DNA of 64,000 nt, taken from Thermosipho sp. (in: thermotogales). GTDB taxonomy: Bacteria; Thermotogota; Thermotogae; Thermotogales; Fervidobacteriaceae. Every line of letters begins with the position of its first letter. Within the stretch, counting starts at the first letter, position 1. The position numbers and the translations under genes were made by a program. The stretch lies in NCBI GenBank assembly GCA_017656345.1, contig JACDNZ010000005.1, positions 1 to 64,000 of the forward strand, read 5' to 3'. Positions 39,842 to 48,872 of this stretch are shown here, in pieces. The notes under the pieces were generated by a model. That model ran no database searches and had not been told where the DNA came from. It was given only the letters and a program-made list of their open reading frames with translations.

Positions 39842-40426
39842 CTAATATTTTGATGATAAATCGTAAAAAATAATAATAAGTGCATTAATCTTTTTTGAAA
39901 GCTCCTGCAGGCTGTAACTGTCTTTTGCTGGTATGCGTAAAAGAGGCAGTTCTGCGTCTTTAAACACCATGTCCATAAACTGGTCCCGCTCTTTCCTGTT
40001 TCGCCTTGTATGCGATGAGTCATCCAGTTTGATAGCCAGTATAGGGGTGATATTTTCTGTATCGCAGATTAAAAAATCAACGTGCTTAGATCTTATCTTA
40101 TTAAATTTTATCTTAAATTTTATCTTATTAAAAAAACTCTGCCGGTGCTCTGTTGTTTTGGCCAGGTAAAACACATCGGCCAACCTTACTTTTGGGAAAA
40201 TATAGTAGCCGTACTTTTCATTCCACAGAGTAAGCACTTCAAAAAAAGACCTCTCTGCTGCAGAAAAGAAATACTTGGTTTTTCTGGAAGGAAGTTTTGT
40301 TCTCGGCACTTTCGGACCTCTCTGAGGAGATGATAGCCATTTTTGTACTCTTAAAGCTATTAGCAATTTTGCTATAAAAGCTATAATCCACACCGCTGTT
40401 ATAATCAGAGAAATATAAAAAAACAT
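39842..40426 (-). CDS. DUF2726-like protein with membrane anchor
   Basis: N-terminal transmembrane helix (FYISLIITAVWIIAFIA), then FFSAAERSFFEVLTLW, VRLADVFYL, HVDFLICD and AIKLDDSSHTRRNRKERD: the DUF2726 nuclease-like core (D...K-x-D-D-S-S-H). 194 aa. Membrane tethering is unusual in a soluble nuclease-like family. Its promoter at 40469-40490 has the AATA palindrome. Confidence 0.75.
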   Translation of the reverse strand: MFFYISLIITAVWIIAFIAKLLIALRVQKWLSSPQRGPKVPRTKLPSRKTKYFFSAAERSFFEVLTLWNEKYGYYIFPKVRLADVFYLAKTTEHRQSFFNKIKFKIKFNKIRSKHVDFLICDTENITPILAIKLDDSSHTRRNRKERDQFMDMVFKDAELPLLRIPAKDSYSLQELSKKINALIIIFYDLSSKY

Positions 40427-40468
40427 ATATAACTCATCCCCCTTAATAAGATATATATTTTACTTATA

Positions 40469-40490
40469 ATTATAACACAATACAAGTATT
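40469..40490 (-). promoter_or_regulatory. Promoter with AATA-type palindrome (DUF2726 gene)
   Basis: AATACAAGTATT on plus (40479-40490); on minus, 4 nt later (GTGT), TATAAT (40474-40469). A textbook case of this motif. Confidence 0.65.
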
Positions 40491-40499
40491 TGGTAAAGG

Positions 40500-40695
40500 A
40501 AGGATAAAAAAGCCAATTAATTCTTCTGGCCTTCCGGATACATTCCGTTGCACCTCCCTCCCCTCCATGAATTAACGGGCCTTCTGAACGTGGGATAGCG
40601 GTTTTTACCGCAGATTAGCCGGCATTCCGACGGTTAACCGCTATCATTACCTTGGCCTGGGATCACGCTCCCCTTCCCCGCAGGCATTGAGCGCT
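40500..40695 (-). ncRNA. Candidate structured RNA
   Basis: About 190 nt, GC-richer than surroundings, no ORF. In minus orientation a 10-bp stem GATAGCGGTT/AACCGCTATC (40645-40636 with 40603-40594) encloses a small multistem region (ACCG, CCGG) and is flanked by GGCC/GGCC and a purine-rich GGAGGGGAGGGAGG run. Its layout suggests a structured transcript; I cannot assign an Rfam family. Confidence 0.4.
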
Positions 40696-41436
40696 TTAGT
40701 GGTAATATCCAAAGCCTCGACCTTGTCTGCGCCGGACTGGCAGCCGTATCTGGTGCATTTGAACCAGTCCTAAGAAATATCTCCATTTAGTGCTGTAACT
40801 TTCCAGTATTTTATAAAGACTGCTGTTTTCCTGTATATCGTAAATATTCTTCAGCTGTTTTCTGGCATCTTCCGGCGTCAACCATTCAAGCGGTTTTGTG
40901 GGAATATCCTTGGCAATAATATGTGCCAGCAAAAAATCATAATGGTCATCCAGTTGAATATTTTTGTCAAGTGCGTCATTAATGAACCGCTGCAGTTCCT
41001 CTAAAATGTTTATGAAATTGGGATCATAGCACCAGCTGTTCTCATCGTTATAAGACTTTACTGCTTTATCCACCAGCGGCTTAAGCTCGTCTAAACTGTA
41101 ATCGTTCAGGTCCACATCAACCGTGGTAATTCCTGCGCACCCGGACTTTTGCAGTACCTTTACAACATTAAAAAGTCTGTCTTTCAAAAACAGTACATAG
41201 ATATTCTCATTTTTATTAAGCGCCAGGTAGCGGTTAAATTTTTTTAACATATCAGAGGTTACCAATTGTTTATAAGTCAACTGGTGTTTAACGCCAAACC
41301 CAGGCAAAGCCAATAAAGCACCGCTGTTAACAAACACTCTAATAACAGACACCCCGAGAACAATCAGAATAAGAAAAATCAGCGCAAAACATACTAGAAC
41401 AAAGACTGCTGCACCGGTAAATGGGTTTTCAAACAT
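40696..41436 (-). CDS. Membrane-anchored unknown protein (246 aa)
   Basis: MFENPFTGAAVFVLVCFALI is a single transmembrane anchor, then a soluble acidic domain (DLNDYSLDELKPLVDKAVK, YDFLLAHIIAKDIPTK) and a basic end (RRRQGRGFGYYH). ATG 41436 after GGGGTGG. Unrecognised. Confidence 0.55.
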   Translation of the reverse strand: MFENPFTGAAVFVLVCFALIFLILIVLGVSVIRVFVNSGALLALPGFGVKHQLTYKQLVTSDMLKKFNRYLALNKNENIYVLFLKDRLFNVVKVLQKSGCAGITTVDVDLNDYSLDELKPLVDKAVKSYNDENSWCYDPNFINILEELQRFINDALDKNIQLDDHYDFLLAHIIAKDIPTKPLEWLTPEDARKQLKNIYDIQENSSLYKILESYSTKWRYFLGLVQMHQIRLPVRRRQGRGFGYYH

Positions 41437-41606
41437 TGAAACCACCCCACTTCTATGCTGGCCTATCATTCTGACAATATTTATCTTAAGACCCGGCCAA
41501 CTAACCGGGCCCTGATAACTTTATAAAGGAGAAAACCGTCCTTTTCTACAGGAAGATTATACTCCCTATTTTCTCGCATCATTCCACTTTTCCTTTTCGC
41601 ATTGCA

Positions 41607-43343
41607 TTAAGCCTCTTTTGCCTGGACGGCCGGGCTTAACACGGAGGTTTTAATGTCCTTTATCTGCAGCTGTACTTCATACTTTCCTTTATACTCGTTA
41701 ATATCCAGGCAGAAAACTATATCTATCATTCTTGGTTTTTTGAGTTTCTCCATGTAAAGGTCTGCAATGCCAAAAGCAATGCCTTTGATTTTTTTGCCGT
41801 TCACCATTCCTCCGAGACGCAAATGTTTTTTATCTTTGCCTACAATTGCTGTATCAGGATAACCACTTACTTCAAGGCCGGTCATCAGAAAACACGGTCT
41901 TTTATTACCTACGCCAAACGGCGCCAGTTTTTCCAGTTCATAGGCCAACCGGTAGGTAATATCATCGGGAAAAAGTTCCATGATTATATCAATCTTTGGC
42001 ACCCATAACTCTGGGTTTTCTTTTCTCAATTTCTTAGCCCTATCATTAAGTCTTCTTCTAAATTCCTCGATATTATCATTACGTATTGTAAAGCCGCAGG
42101 CATTTTCATGTCCCCCAAATCTTTCTAAAAGCTCTGCTTCTTCTTTTATAAAGGCGTAAATATCGAAATCATCAATACTTCGCCCGCTTCCTTTAAGTAT
42201 TCCTTCATTTTCAGTGTCGGTTAAAACCAACGTTGGCTTGTAAAAACGGTCGCGTATTCTCCCGGCAACTATACCAATTACTCCCTCTGATATACCCGGG
42301 CAGTCTATCACGAGAAAATCATCATCATAGTATAAATCTTCCACCAACTGGGCACACAAGTCTTCTGCTTCTTCTTGCAGGTCGCGGCGAAGGTCGTTAC
42401 AGTCCTTTAGAAATTCTGCATGGGCGTAAGCCTTTTCAAAATCTTCTTTCTCAAGTAAAAGTTCTACTCCAATTTTCGGGTCGGAGATCCTCCCTGCAGC
42501 GTTGAAGTGAGGCCCTAAAATATAACCTATATGCCCTGTATTAATCTTTTTATTGTTAAGCCCTACTCTATCAATTAATACTTCAAGTCCCAGGCGTTTT
42601 GGGTTATTAAGTAATTTTAAGCCTTTCTTAACCAGTGTCCGGTTTTCATCAATCAGAGGCACAACATCAGCTACAGTTGCCAGAGCGACCAGGTCGAGTA
42701 ATTCCTCAACTTCTGTATCAGTAGTTCCCAAGATTTTATTAATGGCCAGGACCAGCTTATATGCTACTCCGCATCCACAGATATTCTTGTTTGGGTACTC
42801 GCAAGTTTTCTTTTTAGGGTTGACTATAATACACGATGGCAGCTGGTCACCGGGTTCGTGATGGTCTGTAATGATTACTTCCATACCTAATGCCTGTGCC
42901 AGTTCTACTTCTTCAACAGCTGTAATACCGCAGTCAACGGTAATGATTAGGTCAGCTCCCATCTTTTCTTTTATCTCAATAACTGCGTTGCCGTTTAGCC
43001 CATATCCTTCGGACCTTACGGGTATGTAATAATCAAGATTATCTGTGTGCCGCGACAGATAATCCAATAGGAGTGCTGTGCCTGTCACTCCATCAACGTC
43101 ATAATCGCCGTATATGACAATCTTATTTTCCCTGGCTATATGATTGATAACTGTTTCAACTGCTTCTTTCATCCCATCCAGAATAAACGGATCATATTCC
43201 TTTTTGGGTGTGTCACTCAAAAACTCTTTTATGTCCTCCGGACTGGTTATACCTTTTTGCAACAGGATGATTTTTATTATCGGGTTCAGGTCTGCTGCAA
43301 TATCATCTTTTGGCATATCCAGCAAGCGCCATTGTTTAATCAT
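41607..43343 (-). CDS. recJ: Single-stranded-DNA-specific exonuclease RecJ
   Basis: 578 aa. Motifs: GDYDVDG at 79-85 (motif I), VDCG at 136 (II), TDHHEPGD with DHH at 160-162 (III), PHFNAAGR (IV), and GGHENACGF (DHHA1). The C-terminal OB-like domain (IDIVFCLDINEYKGKYEV) follows. Cuts single-stranded DNA 5' to 3' in recombination and repair. Slightly short of chromosomal RecJ. GAGGTGATGTAAAC precedes ATG. Confidence 0.95.
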   Translation of the reverse strand: MIKQWRLLDMPKDDIAADLNPIIKIILLQKGITSPEDIKEFLSDTPKKEYDPFILDGMKEAVETVINHIARENKIVIYGDYDVDGVTGTALLLDYLSRHTDNLDYYIPVRSEGYGLNGNAVIEIKEKMGADLIITVDCGITAVEEVELAQALGMEVIITDHHEPGDQLPSCIIVNPKKKTCEYPNKNICGCGVAYKLVLAINKILGTTDTEVEELLDLVALATVADVVPLIDENRTLVKKGLKLLNNPKRLGLEVLIDRVGLNNKKINTGHIGYILGPHFNAAGRISDPKIGVELLLEKEDFEKAYAHAEFLKDCNDLRRDLQEEAEDLCAQLVEDLYYDDDFLVIDCPGISEGVIGIVAGRIRDRFYKPTLVLTDTENEGILKGSGRSIDDFDIYAFIKEEAELLERFGGHENACGFTIRNDNIEEFRRRLNDRAKKLRKENPELWVPKIDIIMELFPDDITYRLAYELEKLAPFGVGNKRPCFLMTGLEVSGYPDTAIVGKDKKHLRLGGMVNGKKIKGIAFGIADLYMEKLKKPRMIDIVFCLDINEYKGKYEVQLQIKDIKTSVLSPAVQAKEA

Positions 43344-43374
43344 GTTTACATCACCTCATTATTAAACTAACATC

Positions 43375-43396
43375 ATTATACCACAATATTTATATT
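43375..43396 (-). promoter_or_regulatory. Promoter with AATA-type palindrome (recJ)
   Basis: AATATTTATATT on plus (43385-43396), GTGG, then TATAAT on the minus strand (43380-43375). Confidence 0.65.
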
Positions 43397-43521
43397 GTGT
43401 GAAATAGACAATATCATTAACATTAACTTTTTACAAGAAGCAGATACCAACACAAGTCTGTAAGATTTATACATAAATAAATATGCTCGTTATGCTGCAC
43501 GATAAAGTAATCTGGATGAGC

Positions 43522-43739
43522 ATTTATGTAGAAATATACATAAATAGCAATCAATGCTTATGTGAATCCTGAGACTGAGCTTTGTGTTTATGTATAAATA
43601 TACATAAATAACACATGTAAACCTCTTGCAGTTTACAAAATAGCCCTGTTATTTATGTAGAAATATACATAAATTAAGTTAACATAACTACTGTTCCCGG
43701 ATATATAAGGAATAAATTTATGTAGAAATATACATAAAT
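43522..43739. repeat. Four phased palindromes TTTATGTA-N6-TACATAAA
   Basis: Copies at 43523-43544, 43587-43608, 43652-43673 and 43717-43738, with spacer GAAATA three times and TAAATA once. Centre-to-centre distances are 64, 65 and 65 bp, about six helical turns, so all face the same side. A fifth right half (TACATAAA, 43470-43477) lies in near register. They sit upstream of the HTH/coiled-coil gene and are a candidate centromere or operator array. Confidence 0.8.
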
Positions 43740-44188
43740 AAATTATTTGCCCCTGAAGTCAGCTTAGTATCATAAGTAATTTAGATTGAACAAGGCTGCG
43801 CCGGCATATAAAGTTTCACTTTAAATAACGCCAGGGCTATCGCCTTTTTAATTAAACACACAAAGTAATACTTAACATACAATTTGCTGTTTCACTGGCA
43901 GGAATTTGTTGTTATACAGCGAATGCTTTAGGTAAAAAAAACTTAATAATAATATGACAACAATATACAACTGTCGTGAGAACAATGCTATTCGGCGTTT
44001 TTAACAAAACCTGCTATTAAAATTAATGCGGGGTGATGATAATAATATGATAAATGAAGGTAAAAAGATGAATGGTAATGATGATAAAAAGATGAAATGA
44101 GTGTGAATGAAGGTAATAAGATGATAATGTGAATATAAAATCAGAACGGTGTGAAGCATTGCTTAAAAATAAGGGGGGGTTAGTAAAA
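43740..44188. other. Intergenic region without a supported gene
   Basis: About 450 nt of AT-rich DNA between the palindrome array and the HTH/coiled-coil gene. Near its end the sequence ATGAAGGTAA-AAGATGA is repeated, giving two tiny frames (44046-44100 and 44101-44131) that read like a short leader; too small to call. Confidence 0.4.
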
Positions 44189-44797
44189 ATGGATGGAGCG
44201 TTTGAAGAGCAATGGTTTTCAATCAAGGAAATAGCTGATATGACCAACATTAGTGAGCCCACAGCCAGGAGGTATGCTAGTAAGTTCAGTGATTTTTTAA
44301 GGACAAAGCAGTATGGCAGGGTTACTAAGTATGGCCCGGAAACTGCGGATATATTACTGAAAATATCGAGATATTATAATATGGGTATGGAAACTAAAGA
44401 GGTCGAGGAACGACTGGAAAAAGAAGTACCCAGGATCTATGACATGGAAGATGAGGAACAGATGAACCCGACGGAAACAGCGCTGCAACTGAGTTCGCCG
44501 GCGTTGTTTTTCACCATGATGGCCATGCAAACTGAGCAGATGAATAAGATGCATGAAGCTATTGAACAGATGGGCCTGGTACTAAAGCAAATGGTAGAAA
44601 AGGATTCTAGAGAAGTGGAGGAATTAAGGCGTATTATAGAGGAAATGCAAAATAAACATTATGAGTATATTAAAGAAATGGAACAGGCTCATAAAAAAGA
44701 AATAGAACAGTTAAAACGGCAATTTGAGGAACAGTTAGATGAATTGAAGAGAAAAAAGCGCTTCTTTTCTTTTAAGCATTGGTTTGACAAGAAATAG
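44189..44797 (+). CDS. MerR/RacA-like HTH protein with coiled coil
   Basis: 202 aa. N-terminal helix-turn-helix FSIKEIADMTNISEPTARRYASKF, acidic linker, then a long C-terminal coiled coil (about 115-190: EAIEQMGLVLKQMVEKD, EMEQAHKKEIEQLKRQFEE) and a basic FFSFKHWFDKK tail. Similar layout to RacA and to plasmid centromere-binding proteins of Bacillus. ATG 44189 follows GGGGGGG; the longer GTG frame is less likely. Next to phased palindromes, so probably a partition or segregation adaptor. Confidence 0.65.
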   Translation: MDGAFEEQWFSIKEIADMTNISEPTARRYASKFSDFLRTKQYGRVTKYGPETADILLKISRYYNMGMETKEVEERLEKEVPRIYDMEDEEQMNPTETALQLSSPALFFTMMAMQTEQMNKMHEAIEQMGLVLKQMVEKDSREVEELRRIIEEMQNKHYEYIKEMEQAHKKEIEQLKRQFEEQLDELKRKKRFFSFKHWFDKK

Positions 44798-44841
44798 AAC
44801 GTCGAATAATGTCGAATTATCGGAACATTTGTAGAACTATA

Positions 44842-44870
44842 TTGACGAGAATCACCAATAGGTCTATACT
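44842..44870 (+). promoter_or_regulatory. Promoter of the 59-aa gene
   Basis: TTGACG (44842-44847), 17-nt spacer, TATACT (44865-44870) on the plus strand. The 150-nt leader holds no other gene. Confidence 0.6.
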
Positions 44871-45024
44871 AAGGGCAAAGTTTGATATGACAATGGATTG
44901 TGATTATGCACTTTGGGGTTCTAAATATGGTATAAAATCAAAAGGATGGTAAAACCTCTCACGGTAGATAAGAAGTTATCTATGTGCTAAATTTAGAATT
45001 TATTACAAAACGGGAGGTTATCCA

Positions 45025-45204
45025 ATGGCTATTAATGCAAAGCAATTATGCGAAGATCTACCAAAAGATTGTGTTAACTACGAAAATGGCGTGTTGGTAA
45101 TTACCAGAAATGGAAAGGTTATATTTTCTGAAGCTATAGATGAACCTGATGTTGCAGAGGATCGTCTTTGCGAACTAGCAGAACAAGGTCTTATTGTTTT
45201 TTAA
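45025..45204 (+). CDS. Small protein (59 aa) with EDRLxEL motif
   Basis: ATG 45025 after GGGAGGTTATCCA. Short alpha/beta protein with NGVLVITRNGKVIFSEAIDE then DVAEDRLCELAEQGL. The second half resembles the peptide at 26341-26457. Followed by a terminator. Unknown function. Confidence 0.6.
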   Translation: MAINAKQLCEDLPKDCVNYENGVLVITRNGKVIFSEAIDEPDVAEDRLCELAEQGLIVF

Positions 45205-45283
45205 TATAGTGCTAAAAATAGGAGGAGTTAAAAATACGCAATGATTTGGGCAAATAAAACCCCAGGTGCATAAGCTGCGAGTA

Positions 45284-45318
45284 AACGGGAGTGTATTAAA
45301 GCTCCCGTTTTTTATTTT
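45284..45318 (+). terminator. Terminator after the 59-aa gene
   Basis: AACGGGAG/CTCCCGTT and TTTTTTATTTT. Just upstream lies GATTTGGGCAAATAAAA, similar to sequence beside the primase and ERF leaders. Confidence 0.75.
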
Positions 45319-45534
45319 AATAACAAAAAAAGATGTGAGCTACTAAACGGTTAATCCCTGGTCCTTTAAATAATTTATCGTTATATCCCGAAAGCCAGTA
45401 ATAACAACTAAAAGCGATAACGAAATAGGTAACATAAAAGGTTTAACGTATATGGCAGGTCGATTAACTAAATATGTTGCCAATTTAAAAGGTATATATG
45501 TGTGATTTCGTATTCCTGAATGTTTTATGGACGA

Positions 45535-45556
45535 AATATATGTATTGTGGTAAAAT
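45535..45556 (+). promoter_or_regulatory. Promoter with AATA-type palindrome (RecD2)
   Basis: AATATATGTATT (45535-45546), GTGG, TAAAAT (45551-45556). Confidence 0.6.
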
Positions 45557-45578
45557 TAACTTTACAAGGAGTGATTTG

Positions 45579-48191
45579 ATGATGCAGAATACTTTACTAC
45601 AAGAAGTAAATAAAAATATTCTCGCTGGCCTTGATATAGGTGAAAGTCTTGCGATTGAAGGAATCATTAAAAAACAAATATTCTCTGCTGATAATGGGTA
45701 TTCAGTGTATTTGGTTGGCCTGGAAAAACAGATTTATCTTGATGACGAAGGGAAATATCTAGGAGAAAACATTGTAGAGGCAGAAATTACAGTATGTGGA
45801 TACTTTACATTGATGGAGGGGCAGCGATACCAATTACGTGGCCAAGTTAGCAGGTACAAAAATAAGAAACAAATAACACTAACACATGCTGAATATGTAG
45901 AACCAAATACGGAAGACGATATCATTGCCTTTCTGGCATCAGATTTAATAAAAGGCATCGGAGAGAAGACAGCGGAAAAATTGGTTAAGGGCTATATACA
46001 TAAAGGGAAATATATTGAGGGTTTTGGAGAAAAAACTTTAGAAATTATTAAAAATAACTTTAAGGCTTTAACCAAGATACATGGCATATCAGAAAAGAAA
46101 GCCCGGCAAATACATGAAAGCTACATGAAAAACATTGAATATCAAAATGTAATGATGTTTTTTCAAAAATTCGGCCTATCTCCCAAAGCTATAATGAAAA
46201 TTTACGCCAAATTTAAAGAACAAGCTATTGAAAAAGTAATGGTTGACCCGTTTGTTTTAGAGCAAATATCTGGTTTTGGTTTTAAAATCTGTAACAGTTT
46301 ATGTTTGAAATTAGGTACCGATCCCCATAATATCACCAGGATTAAGTCTTGCATAAAACATACTCTGTATCAAGCTGCAAATGAAGGGCATTGTTACTTA
46401 ACAGATAAAGAACTGCTTGAACGAGTTGAACAACAGTTAAGTATTACTATATCTTTGAACGAAGCAAAAGGATACTTGATTTCCAGCCGAAATAACACAA
46501 AAGTTAAAGTAAATATTGGAGGATTAAGTTATACTTTACCTTACAAAAAACTATATGAACAAGTGGTCCAAAAAGAGAAATACAGACATAGTCAAAACGT
46601 GAAAATAATAATAGACCCTGTGATGCCAGAAGAAATACTAACAACACTTGAAGAAATGTTAGAGAAAGGCGAGTTGAGCTCTTGTAAACATAAAAAGCAT
46701 TTATGTATATATTTAAACGAATTATATAAAGCCGAATTAGAAACCGCTGCTTTTGTGAGAAAAATACAAAAAAGCAAAACTCCAAAAGTAAACTTTAAAC
46801 TTGTAGACCAGTATATAGCTGACTTTGAAAAGAAAAAAGGCTTTAAACTGGAAGAGAAGCAGAAACTAGCAGTAAAAACAGCTTTAACAACTAATATAGC
46901 CATAATTTATGGCCCGGCAGGCAGCGGAAAAACCACGGTGATAGAAGCAATAATTTATGTTTTGGGGAAAATATTAGAAAAACCAATTGAGTTTATATTA
47001 TCAGCAACAACAGGCAGAGCGGCAAAACGTTTAACCGAGGTAACAGGTTACGAAGCAAAAACGATACACAGAGCTTTGGGGTTCAATCCGTTTGATGAAT
47101 TTAATGGATTTACTTACAACGAAATAAACCCACTTCCTTATGACCTGGTAATCGCGGATGAAGTGTCTATGCTCGAAATAACGATGGCAAGAAATTTATT
47201 ATCTGCAATTGATACGGAAAGAGGCGCCAAGATAATTTTGATTGGAGACCATTTTCAACTTCCGGCCATCGGCCCGGGAAATGTGCTTAAAGATCTTATC
47301 GAAAGTAGAATGGTTCAGTCTGTGAGATTAGATGTGGTTAAGCGACAGCAAGAAGATTCAGGGATAGTGAAAAATGCAAACCGCATACTTACGGGAAAAC
47401 CCATATCTACCGATAATCGAAATAAAGATTTTTTCCTGGTAAGAGAAAATAATGTGCAAAAAATAGCTGATAAAATCGTGCAATCCGTAGCCAACTTGCT
47501 AAGTAAAGACAAATATTCGTATAGTATAGACGATATACAAGTTATCAGCCCCCAAAAAGCGCATGAAATAGGAGTAGAGATGTTAAATAATCGCCTCCAA
47601 AATCTAGTCAATCCTCCGTCTGAAAACAAAAAATCTATTACGCGGGGAAGCGTAACTTATAGAGTGGGGGATAGGGTTATTCATACCAACACCAATGATT
47701 ACAAAAAAATACACTATGAAAAAGTTGGAGATGATTACGTAGAAATTGAAAAAGGTGTGCCTTATAACCTGAGAAAACACATCGGCGTTGCGAATGGAGA
47801 AATAGGGAGGGTAGTTGATATAAGAGATTTCGAGAATGAAGAAACAGGGGAGATAGAAAAAAAAGTAATTGTGCAATTTGATTCTTTTTATGCTATGTAT
47901 GACAAAAGCGAGTTAAAGGACTTAGAGTTAGCATACGTTTTAACAGTACATCGGGCGCAGGGTTCCCAGTATAAGGTTGTGATTATGCCGGTACATTTAA
48001 TTAACAAACACATGTTAAATCGCAGCTTGGGCTATACAGCTATAACTCGTGCAAAGGAAATTGCATGTTTAATTGGACAGCCTCAAGCGGTTAAACTGAT
48101 GACCGAAAAAGTTGTAGTGAATAAAAGAAACACTTTATTAAAGGATTTCTTAAAAATCCCTGATATTGAAGGTTTTTTTAATGCATGTTAA
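45579..48191 (+). CDS. recD2: RecD2-type SF1 helicase
   Basis: About 870 aa. N-terminal OB and helix-hairpin-helix region (residues 1-220, FLASDLIKGIGEKTAEKLV, ISEKKARQIHESY), Walker A GPAGSGKTT at about 444, DEVSML (motif II), HFQLP (III), DVVKRQ (IV), and the C-terminal LTVHRAQGSQY (motif V) and TAITRAKE (VI). Unwinds DNA 5' to 3'. ATG 45579 follows AAGGAGTG; the longer reading begins before the promoter. Missing the nuclease domain, as in RecD2. Confidence 0.9.
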   Translation: MMQNTLLQEVNKNILAGLDIGESLAIEGIIKKQIFSADNGYSVYLVGLEKQIYLDDEGKYLGENIVEAEITVCGYFTLMEGQRYQLRGQVSRYKNKKQITLTHAEYVEPNTEDDIIAFLASDLIKGIGEKTAEKLVKGYIHKGKYIEGFGEKTLEIIKNNFKALTKIHGISEKKARQIHESYMKNIEYQNVMMFFQKFGLSPKAIMKIYAKFKEQAIEKVMVDPFVLEQISGFGFKICNSLCLKLGTDPHNITRIKSCIKHTLYQAANEGHCYLTDKELLERVEQQLSITISLNEAKGYLISSRNNTKVKVNIGGLSYTLPYKKLYEQVVQKEKYRHSQNVKIIIDPVMPEEILTTLEEMLEKGELSSCKHKKHLCIYLNELYKAELETAAFVRKIQKSKTPKVNFKLVDQYIADFEKKKGFKLEEKQKLAVKTALTTNIAIIYGPAGSGKTTVIEAIIYVLGKILEKPIEFILSATTGRAAKRLTEVTGYEAKTIHRALGFNPFDEFNGFTYNEINPLPYDLVIADEVSMLEITMARNLLSAIDTERGAKIILIGDHFQLPAIGPGNVLKDLIESRMVQSVRLDVVKRQQEDSGIVKNANRILTGKPISTDNRNKDFFLVRENNVQKIADKIVQSVANLLSKDKYSYSIDDIQVISPQKAHEIGVEMLNNRLQNLVNPPSENKKSITRGSVTYRVGDRVIHTNTNDYKKIHYEKVGDDYVEIEKGVPYNLRKHIGVANGEIGRVVDIRDFENEETGEIEKKVIVQFDSFYAMYDKSELKDLELAYVLTVHRAQGSQYKVVIMPVHLINKHMLNRSLGYTAITRAKEIACLIGQPQAVKLMTEKVVVNKRNTLLKDFLKIPDIEGFFNAC

Positions 48192-48300
48192 AATAAATGT
48201 ATGTATTGGGCTGAATATTGATAAATCATTATTTTATAAAGAATATAGGTGATGCATGGTGAAGGTCTTGGATTTGATAAAAATAAGGAGTGAGAAACTT

Positions 48301-48693
48301 ATGAGCAAAGGTGAAGTCTTATATAATCTAAATAACTTACAGATTGGCGAAAAAATAAAAGTGTATTCAAGCGGAACAGATATGTACGGTAACGAATCAG
48401 TTGATATATATGTTATTGAACGAATGCCTGATGGTTTATATGCAAGCTATCGCAAAAAGAAAGGTTTCGATGAAGAAACAGAGATCAGTTTCAGCAGCAA
48501 AATCAAAACAATTGGCACTGCAACGGAACCTGCAAAAACTATGGGACTGACAAAAGCAGAACAGGAAGCAATACAAGCTGCTGCTCTGGAAGAAAGGTTA
48601 ATAAGAAGAAACTACTCATTAATTGGTGAATTGGAAGATGGCTTAAGGTTTGAATATCCCAATATCATCTATGTGGAAAAAATTAACACTTAA
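48301..48693 (+). CDS. Hypothetical protein (130 aa)
   Basis: Start ATG 48301 after AAGGAGTGAGAAACTT. Strands KIKVYSSGTDMYG and VDIYVIERMPDGLYASYR, then an acidic helix. Unrecognised; it precedes the Spo0E-like gene by 17 nt and may be in the same transcript. Confidence 0.55.
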   Translation: MSKGEVLYNLNNLQIGEKIKVYSSGTDMYGNESVDIYVIERMPDGLYASYRKKKGFDEETEISFSSKIKTIGTATEPAKTMGLTKAEQEAIQAAALEERLIRRNYSLIGELEDGLRFEYPNIIYVEKINT

Positions 48694-48710
48694 CATAAGG
48701 AGATATTAAA

Positions 48711-48872
48711 ATGGGTGAATTAGAAATGCAAATCAGACAATTATCTCAAGTTTTAGGCCATTTATATGAAAAACACGGATTAACGCCAGAAGTAATTGAT
48801 TTGAGTCAAAAAATAGATGAGCTAGTAGTTGATGATTTAAAGGAAAAGTTAGAAGGGAGAAGTAAAGAATGA
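48711..48872 (+). CDS. Spo0E-like aspartyl-phosphate phosphatase
   Basis: Spo0E family members dephosphorylate Spo0A~P and delay sporulation. 53 aa, single domain: MQIRQLSQVLGHLYEKHG, then EVIDLSQKIDELVVDDL with the core S-Q-x-[IL]-D signature. ATG 48711 after AAGGAGATATTAAA, stop overlaps the VirD4 start (ATGA). Placed right before the coupling protein, which suggests that the element links sporulation timing to transfer. Confidence 0.65.
   Translation: MGELEMQIRQLSQVLGHLYEKHGLTPEVIDLSQKIDELVVDDLKEKLEGRSKE

Noticed and set aside
43522-43739. CRISPR-like regular repeats
   Set aside because: The four repeats are palindromes of 22-24 bp, with 41-43 bp unrelated spacers, but the gene context has no Cas proteins, the number is small and the palindromic, helically phased layout fits a binding array better.
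45330-45480. Further gene between the 59-aa gene and recD2
   Set aside because: No ORF with a start and ribosome binding site; only terminator and promoter sequences are visible.
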